Origin: a virus
DNA: 20,714 nucleotides
Strand: one strand, 5' to 3'
Virus record (IMG/VR): IMGVR_UViG_3300049893_000825
Coordinates: 1-20,714 of that record
Shown in pieces: positions 15,601 to 20,714 of this stretch. The number at the start of each line of letters is the position of its first letter. Within the stretch, counting starts at the first letter, position 1. The translations under genes and the position numbers were made by a program. The notes beneath the pieces are model-generated. The model ran no database searches, had not been told where the DNA came from, and worked only from the letters and a program-made list of their open reading frames with translations.

Positions 15601-18600
15601 GGGACCTTCTCTATGATTAGATTGTGCAACTCTAAATGAGATTTTTGCAAAATCTTGTCCTAAACTTGGATTTAATCCTGTGTTCTGGACTGTTCCGATT
15701 ACCTTTTCACCAACTTCAAAGGTTCCAGAAATCATTGAAATTTCCAATAATTTAGGAACACAATAACGAGTTACATCAACGCCATCAAAGAAAGCATAAA
15801 CTTGAGTTAGTGGTTTAAGTTTTTTGGAAACAAATTGAATATTTCTAGATCTCATATATGGAATGAGATTTCTACTTACTACACGATCACCAACAGAGGT
15901 TTTATCAAATTGCTCAGACACTATGGTTCTTAGACCATTTCTTGTTTGGACTCCAGTATCTCTAATTTCTCTTAAATTGTCTTGGATAACTGAAGTAACT
16001 TGAGTTTCATAAACTTCTCTTCCTCTTCCTCCAGAAATAACCCCCCTCCAAGCACCTCCGGACACCTCTTCTCTCCTTCTAGTGCTATTAATAACTTCTT
16101 GTCCAGTCCAATTTGTTTCCCAAGCATTCCACACAACTGGAGCAAATCCAGTTTGTGGATCTACATTTAGAGTTCTAACTGCGTTTGAAAGAGTTTCTGC
16201 ATAATTTCCTTCTGTTTGAATAATTTTTGCTTCTAGTCTTACAGTATCAACCCAGGTGTCAGATGCTGGGGTGAGTTCTAAAGATCCTTGCCAGAAACTA
16301 ATTAAGAAAGGAGTAACACTTTCTGCTCTAGTTGCAAATGATTGTTTTAACCATTCAACTTCAGCATAATCCAAAGTAACGACATCTTTTGACTTTCTAA
16401 CATTTACACCTTCAATTGGAGTGAATGCAAGATCGTCTGTTGGGTCTACTCCAGTTACTGGACCTGAAATTAAATCAACGGAGTTTGTATAGTGTCTTGG
16501 TCTCAACTGCTTGTTTGCAATATCAATACTATTCTTATAAAAAACTGAATCTTCCTGAGCAAGTAAAGAAGTAAAATTGTCAACAAAAAATCCAGATTTA
16601 AATCTATTCAAACCATCTCCATCAGGAATAAAAAGATTTGCTGTATTTGTTTCAAGTAAAGAAAGAGCAGTGTAATATTCAAGATTTTTAATTCTATTTT
16701 CAAGTTGTTTGATATCAACCATTCTATATCTCTTGTGCTCTAAGAATTGAACAGCAGCCTGAGATGTATTGTATAAGTAAGCAGGTAAATCTATAGTAGC
16801 AATTTCTAATGCGTCATCTACAGAAACTGGTTTTTCTGGTCTTTCCGAAGGAATTCCATATTTAACCTGGAATTTTCCTTCTTTAGTTAGATAAACCCTA
16901 TCAATTCTTCCAAGATAGAATGAAAAGGAAGTTAAAATAGACTCATCAGATGCTAAAATATTTCTAGAAGAATTTCCAGCACCATTAAAAATTCTGCCAT
17001 AGAATTCTAGGGGAGATCTTGAATTTTCGCTTACATTATAAGTTGAAGTTTTGGGGCGAATATCAATTATATCAGAATTTCTTATGCCATTTACAGTTTG
17101 AATCTCTGTTCCATAATCAAAAGTATTGTAAGAATTAGTGGTTGTTATATCCCCATCATCATTTGCTTCATAATATCCATTGGAGAAATATATTTTTAAT
17201 TTTTTAGTTGGTGCTTCTAAACCTGCTTTTCTTTTAATTGTTCCATAATCATAAAAAGTGGATTCTTGACCATTTGTAAATGTAAAGTTGGAAGAAATAT
17301 CAAAACTTGAAGAATTAATAGTTTGTGCTATTGATTGGATTTGAGATTCTTCAAATCTTAAAGTTTCTCCTTCTTTAAAAGTTTTTTGATTTTTGTAAAT
17401 GAAAGATATTCTTGTATCATTAATTTTTTCAGTAAAAATAGCAACAGCACCGCTAGTTTGTCCCGTTACTTTTTCTCCAAGAATTAAATCTGAGGTTGTT
17501 GCAGTTGGTCCCGTAATAGAAGAAATATCTAGTGTGGGTGCAGATACATCGGTGGTATTTGCGGATTCAAAAATACCATAAATCTCTATGATATCCGATG
17601 TATTGAGAGAAATGATCTCATCCTGAACTCTTGTTCCAAACGGATAATTTCCATAAGATAATCCATCATTTAAGGTTGTTGATCCTATTCCAGAGTATTC
17701 ATATTTTGATTTATCTACTATAATAGAATTTACTCTATTTTTTCTCTTCAATTTTGCTTTTGGTTTTATCTTTCTAGTTGTTGCTATTAATGTAGCTCCA
17801 GTATCCGAAGCAGTCGAAAGATTGTATACTGATAATTGAGTTCCTGTGGAATCAATTTGAACTTTATCTGAAGTCAGAACTTCAGTTTGTCCATTTGATG
17901 TAATTAAAGAATATCTTTCCTCATCAAATGGCAAGAATGTTTCATTTGCACCAGAAGTTACTGTGGTGGTTTGATTTCCAGAAATATTAACAGAGAAAAC
18001 AGTTCTAATTCCAAGAACAGCATTTGTTAAATCTACATTGGATACATTAACTTTAGGAAGTCTTGTATATAAAGTACTATCTGTTGAAGTTTCTAGATTT
18101 GTCGTTAAAATTTTAAAATCAGTGACATTCAGTGTAGAAGTTGGTAGAGAACTAGATGCAATACCAGAAACTGCAGTAATTCCACTAATAGAAATTGTAG
18201 TATTTCCAGTGCCTACGACTTTTGCAATAACTGGATCTCTATTTGCAGAATCACTATATTGTACTAAATTGCCAACCCTAACAATTTTTCCTGGAAATAT
18301 AGCATTAGGACTTGATACTGTACTCACTCCAGAGGAAGATGCGCTAATTGTAGCAATACCTACATTAAATCCAGTAGATTGAATTGTATCTGCAGAAAAA
18401 GTTGATGCGGAACCGACAATTCCATAAACTGATTTAATATCAGAAATACCATATGAAGTAATAGCAGTTGCAACTCTGGTATTTTCAATTCCATCAATAA
18501 TGAAAGATTCATTAAGAATAAAATCTCCCGTTTTTTCATAAACTGTAAGTGCTACACCAGCAGTAACAGAGTCTTTTAAGAATGCTGTAGCACCACTATT

Positions 18601-20079
18601 TTTTCCTTTAATAAAAGTTGGAACGGATAGTGTAATGGGTTCATTTACAGTAATTTCTGTAATAGTTTGAATATCATATAGAGAAATGTTCCATTGATTT
18701 AGGTTAGAATTGGTTGCATTATATGATCCAGATTCTAATCTAAAATCATAAACTCTGGCGACACCGATTTCTTTTCCGGCAGCAGCAGTTTGGGTAGAAC
18801 CAACTCTAGAATCTCTAAGACTCAATACATAAGTATTTCCAATACCTATTTTTGGAGAACCATAAACTCTATTTAATTTTAAAGTAGGTCCTGTATTGTA
18901 ATTTAAAGATTGATTTTCTAGAGTTTTAGTTGTTCTTGGTTTTGGGCAATCTAAAAATGTTGAACTTATTGTTTCGCACTCATATCCTCTAACAAATGCT
19001 TTGCCCGGAGAAATTTGATAGACTGCTAAATCATTTGATGGAGTTGAACCTCCATATGTGAATTGTCCAGCACTAAAAATACCATTATTTCCCAAATTAT
19101 CGTTTAGGGACTCTTTTAGTGCGGCATCAAAAGGAATTACATAATAGTCTCCAGACTCTGCGTAAGTCCTTCTTGCCAACTCGTCAGTAATGCTGTTATA
19201 TGGAGTTGTTTGTTGAGATCTAATAACACCATCTTTAACTGTTGCTAATTCAACAAAATTACCATCATCAAAATCTGTGTTTGGTTTTTTGGAAAGAGTT
19301 GCTGTAATTTTTAATCTATCTGCACCTGGAGCAGCATAATTATTAAATCCTTGGGAATTATCGTTTAAACTTTCGTCAGTCTCTGAAGTTATAATTTCTT
19401 CATTTACAAATAAACCAACACGATAGTTTGGTCTATTTGAATATTGATCTAAGATTAAAGTCTCATCATTGACAGTTACAAATTGACCCCTTATAAAATA
19501 AACTCCATTGGTAATAGAAAAAGCAGATCCAATAGAAGTTGCATTTTGTGCAATGGTTGATGCAAAAGGTTGTCCTGCAGTAATTAAAGAATTACCCAAA
19601 AGTCCAGAAGTAATTTGGGTATTGGAAGTTAAAAGTTCACCATCAGAAAACTGTTGGGTTGAATTATTTTGAGTATTTGATGCTAGGTAGTTTATATAAA
19701 GCGTTAAATTTCCTCTTTCAGAGTCTGTTGGTAATAAAATTTTATCTACTACCGCAGTTACTCCAGAAGTTTGTCCTGTTATTTTTGCGCCTACTAACTG
19801 ATCTGCATAAGCAGAAACTGGAACTCCTAGATAAGTATTTTGCAGTTCTACAGCATAATATAACTGGTTATAACCAGTATTGCCTGGAATAACCTTTGCA
19901 CCTTCTTTAAAAAAGTGCTGTCCAAACTTTTCAATTTGATTTTGTAATATTGATTGTAATGTTGTTAATTCTCTTGCCTGTACTGGATATCCAGGTTTAA
20001 AGAGAACTCTATAATAGCCATTATTTGCATCGAAGTCATCAAAATATGGAGCTACATTGAGATTAGTTTCCTGAGACAT
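12625..20079 (-). CDS. Giant baseplate/tail structural protein (DUF4815-like N-terminus)
   Basis: A 2484-aa product, by far the largest here. The N-terminus has NVAPYFDDFDANNGYYRVLF and KPGYPVQARELTTLQSILQN then QIEKFGQHFFKEG, which I recognise as the DUF4815-type start of marine phage baseplate/tail proteins. The body is beta-rich, Ser/Thr/Asn/Gly-rich, with repeated short modules: GxTSGxxA elements near 100, 488, 869 and 1546; GIGY/GVGY elements near 1905 and 1950; and a LIGDEIIEYTSVSGN...SRG module near 2106. YDPLAQSFLVEDETGVFLTK (about 1671) starts a jelly-roll-like domain. The C-terminus (VRALYAISDKPNFSPVFVPF, then YRIKLVLTSTNQVYVPRIKD) looks conserved. It lies between gp8 and gp13, where T4 has genes 9-12 and wac, so a wedge or fibre-attachment role is inferred. 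It starts 7 bases after the gp8 stop with only a weak ribosome site. Confidence 0.88.
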   Translation of the reverse strand: MSQETNLNVAPYFDDFDANNGYYRVLFKPGYPVQARELTTLQSILQNQIEKFGQHFFKEGAKVIPGNTGYNQLYYAVELQNTYLGVPVSAYADQLVGAKITGQTSGVTAVVDKILLPTDSERGNLTLYINYLASNTQNNSTQQFSDGELLTSNTQITSGLLGNSLITAGQPFASTIAQNATSIGSAFSITNGVYFIRGQFVTVNDETLILDQYSNRPNYRVGLFVNEEIITSETDESLNDNSQGFNNYAAPGADRLKITATLSKKPNTDFDDGNFVELATVKDGVIRSQQTTPYNSITDELARRTYAESGDYYVIPFDAALKESLNDNLGNNGIFSAGQFTYGGSTPSNDLAVYQISPGKAFVRGYECETISSTFLDCPKPRTTKTLENQSLNYNTGPTLKLNRVYGSPKIGIGNTYVLSLRDSRVGSTQTAAAGKEIGVARVYDFRLESGSYNATNSNLNQWNISLYDIQTITEITVNEPITLSVPTFIKGKNSGATAFLKDSVTAGVALTVYEKTGDFILNESFIIDGIENTRVATAITSYGISDIKSVYGIVGSASTFSADTIQSTGFNVGIATISASSSGVSTVSSPNAIFPGKIVRVGNLVQYSDSANRDPVIAKVVGTGNTTISISGITAVSGIASSSLPTSTLNVTDFKILTTNLETSTDSTLYTRLPKVNVSNVDLTNAVLGIRTVFSVNISGNQTTTVTSGANETFLPFDEERYSLITSNGQTEVLTSDKVQIDSTGTQLSVYNLSTASDTGATLIATTRKIKPKAKLKRKNRVNSIIVDKSKYEYSGIGSTTLNDGLSYGNYPFGTRVQDEIISLNTSDIIEIYGIFESANTTDVSAPTLDISSITGPTATTSDLILGEKVTGQTSGAVAIFTEKINDTRISFIYKNQKTFKEGETLRFEESQIQSIAQTINSSSFDISSNFTFTNGQESTFYDYGTIKRKAGLEAPTKKLKIYFSNGYYEANDDGDITTTNSYNTFDYGTEIQTVNGIRNSDIIDIRPKTSTYNVSENSRSPLEFYGRIFNGAGNSSRNILASDESILTSFSFYLGRIDRVYLTKEGKFQVKYGIPSERPEKPVSVDDALEIATIDLPAYLYNTSQAAVQFLEHKRYRMVDIKQLENRIKNLEYYTALSLLETNTANLFIPDGDGLNRFKSGFFVDNFTSLLAQEDSVFYKNSIDIANKQLRPRHYTNSVDLISGPVTGVDPTDDLAFTPIEGVNVRKSKDVVTLDYAEVEWLKQSFATRAESVTPFLISFWQGSLELTPASDTWVDTVRLEAKIIQTEGNYAETLSNAVRTLNVDPQTGFAPVVWNAWETNWTGQEVINSTRRREEVSGGAWRGVISGGRGREVYETQVTSVIQDNLREIRDTGVQTRNGLRTIVSEQFDKTSVGDRVVSRNLIPYMRSRNIQFVSKKLKPLTQVYAFFDGVDVTRYCVPKLLEISMISGTFEVGEKVIGTVQNTGLNPSLGQDFAKISFRVAQSNHREGPYNAATITYPNNPYTGQVLQSTYSSTSNILNVDTFSLSNQPQGEYSGRVESKMILVGQSSGAQATITNVRLVSDLSATLIGSFFVPNPNTNIHPKFETGTKTFTLVNNNLNDQNAATTIAEEGFVSSGTLETVQENIISVRNARIQNKQEFEERAVSRTTGTQVVSSTTLSQSRRDVLVGWYDPLAQSFLVEDETGVFLTKCEVFFRSKDDMDIPVTFQLRTMQNGFPTQRILPFSEITLDPGDIQTSADGSVATTFNFDAPVYLEGGKEYCICLASNSTKYSVYISRIGENDLLTQTFISNQPYLGSLFKSQNASTWEASQWEDLKFTLYRADFLTSGTVDFYSPELTDGNKQIPTLMPNSLSLISKKIRVGLGSTVQDSGLTLGNTIIQQGTNATANYVGAAGSAFGTLTLINSGIGYTPSSGGLSINNINLVTVTGNGKNATANVTVSNGVAIGATITNGGVGYQVGDVVGISTFGSIAVGRNARFSIVSIASTNQLILDNVQGDFVVGSAKTVQYINSSGITTTLNASKGGGVFIDSIETISDGLHIKVNHQNHGMYSSENYVNISNAQSDINPTKLSTTYNTNSTGAISVDNATDFRTFENVGVGTTNPGYLLIGDEIIEYTSVSGNLIGGNISRGTNPKNYPIGTPVYKYELGGVSLRRINKTHSLNNVTVSDAITFDSYHVKLDMGSNGIGRTDGLGYPKLYINQTKSAGGYNTKATQNMPYEIITPIVQNLTVRGTSLSASLRTVTGSSISGNEIPFIDNGFESISIGKPNYLDSTRIICSKVNENEKLLNLPGNKSMNLRLQLDTVDSRLTPVIDTQRISTILTSNRVNSVITNYATDSRVNTIDQDPSAFQYISKEINLENGASSIKVLLNAHINQYCDVRALYAISDKPNFSPVFVPFPGYMNLDTKNEVINYADSDGRSDVFVTPTQSLGFETSDIEFKEYVFTIDNLPSFKSYRIKLVLTSTNQVYVPRIKDLRVIALA

Positions 20080-20085
20080 AATTCT

Positions 20086-20714
20086 TTAGAACTGCAAAAT
20101 GACTTTAATATCTTCTTTTTGGTTAGATGACCTAGTAATAGCTGGTCGATTATCTACGTAAATAATGTTTCCAGAGTATTTTTTGACCTCTGGAGAAGCA
20201 ATACCGTTCGTAAATTCCTGACCAAGATAATATGTCCTACTATTTATTACCGTTGATATACCAGAGAAGGATGTGTTTATTGCTAAATTTGAACCGGATG
20301 ATGGAACAATAGTTAAACTTCCTCCGGTAGATGGAGAACTTGTAAATTCGGTCAAATCAAATCCATAAGATGGGTTTGTAATTGCAACTCCGACAGTTGT
20401 AAATCCTGCAAGAGAACGATCTTGCCAGTATTTTAAAACACCCGTTGTCTGGTCATAACTGATAACTCTACCTACTGCAGTGGTCGCAGTGGATACTGTT
20501 TGAGTAAAATACGAGTCCGCAGTAAAAGTTGCTGAACTATATCCAGTTCCAGTAAGTCTTAACGCATAAACAGCACTTGCTTTATCCGAAGTAAGTAAAC
20601 TGCCAGAGCTTATCTTCGGATTTTCGACAATTCCGACTCTTGCAATTTGATTGCCTGTTATGAAATCTGGATTTTGAATATCGTTTTCAATTCTTGAGTA
20701 AAGAAGAACATTGT
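20086..20714 (-). CDS. 8: Baseplate wedge protein gp8 (partial, 5' end outside window)
   Basis: The frame stays open from the window edge (first residues NVLLYSRIENDIQNPDFITG) to the TAA at 20086, giving the last 208 residues. An internal TTG at 20355 is not needed as a start because the frame continues upstream. The C-terminal SGNIIYVDNRPAITRSSNQK then EDIKVILQF lines up with the end of T4 gp8 (SGEMIYMENRPPI...DQTEEINILFTF, from memory), the family signature. gp8 dimers are part of the six baseplate wedges, joined to gp10/gp7 and gp6. The visible middle part (KASAVYALRLTGTGYSSATF) is more diverged. The first gene on the right edge being gp8 agrees with the T4 order. T4 gp8 has 334 aa, so roughly 120 residues are likely missing. 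Confidence 0.85.
   Translation of the reverse strand, partial: NVLLYSRIENDIQNPDFITGNQIARVGIVENPKISSGSLLTSDKASAVYALRLTGTGYSSATFTADSYFTQTVSTATTAVGRVISYDQTTGVLKYWQDRSLAGFTTVGVAITNPSYGFDLTEFTSSPSTGGSLTIVPSSGSNLAINTSFSGISTVINSRTYYLGQEFTNGIASPEVKKYSGNIIYVDNRPAITRSSNQKEDIKVILQF

Noticed and set aside
12625-20079. CRISPR-like or tandem DNA repeats in the giant gene
   Set aside because: The recurring signals are short protein-level modules at irregular distances with diverged DNA, not direct repeats with spacers.
20086-20355. 89-codon gene starting at a TTG at 20355
   Set aside because: The frame is open without a stop from the window edge, and the sequence upstream continues the gp8-like protein, so the TTG is internal.

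Overview
This window is a late structural and DNA-packaging block of a T4-like myovirus, most likely a marine one (cyanophage or related exo-T-even group). It is AT-rich. Every supportable gene lies on the minus strand and coding density is almost complete: the longest gap is about 80 bases. Reading in the direction of transcription (right to left), the T4 order is preserved: gp8 (C-terminal part) - giant baseplate/tail protein - two small ORFs - gp13 - gp14 - gp15 - gp16 - [51-aa basic protein] - [559-aa mosaic protein] - gp17 - [small zinc-ribbon protein] - gp18 - gp19 - gp20 - gp67-like prohead core gene (start only). No tRNA, rRNA, CRISPR array, insertion sequence, integrase or host-derived metabolic gene is visible.

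Region by region. 20714-12236 holds the baseplate end: the C-terminus of wedge protein gp8, then one 2484-codon virion protein where T4 has genes 9, 10, 11, 12 and wac, then two small overlapping ORFs of 74 and 57 codons. 12214-8901 holds the neck and sheath-terminator proteins gp13, gp14 and gp15; gp14 and gp15 carry extra beta-rich modules compared with T4. 8904-4987 holds the packaging motor: small terminase gp16 and large terminase gp17, separated by two lineage-specific genes rich in Lys, Arg and Cys. 4987-1888 holds a small CxxC/CxxC protein, tail sheath gp18 and tail tube gp19. 1846-1 holds the portal gp20 and the start of the prohead core/protease cluster.

Expression. Junctions are mostly coupled (TAATG, ATGA, or gaps of 0-10 bases), which points to a few polycistronic late transcripts. 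T4-type late promoter elements (TATAAATA and one-mismatch variants) precede gp13, gp15, gp18, gp20 and the gp67-like gene. At three of these sites the promoter octamer contains the stop codon of the preceding gene.

Functionally the genes cover late assembly: gp20 nucleates the head, gp16/gp17 package DNA through it, gp13/gp14 close the packaged head, gp18/gp19/gp15 build and cap the tail, and gp8 plus the giant protein belong to the baseplate or its fibres. The parts that T4 does not explain are the mosaic 559-aa protein with its 51-aa neighbour between the terminase genes, the shared glycine-rich beta modules spread over gp14, gp15 and the giant protein, and the zinc-ribbon ORF between gp17 and gp18. 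I see no complete new defence or mobile system here.
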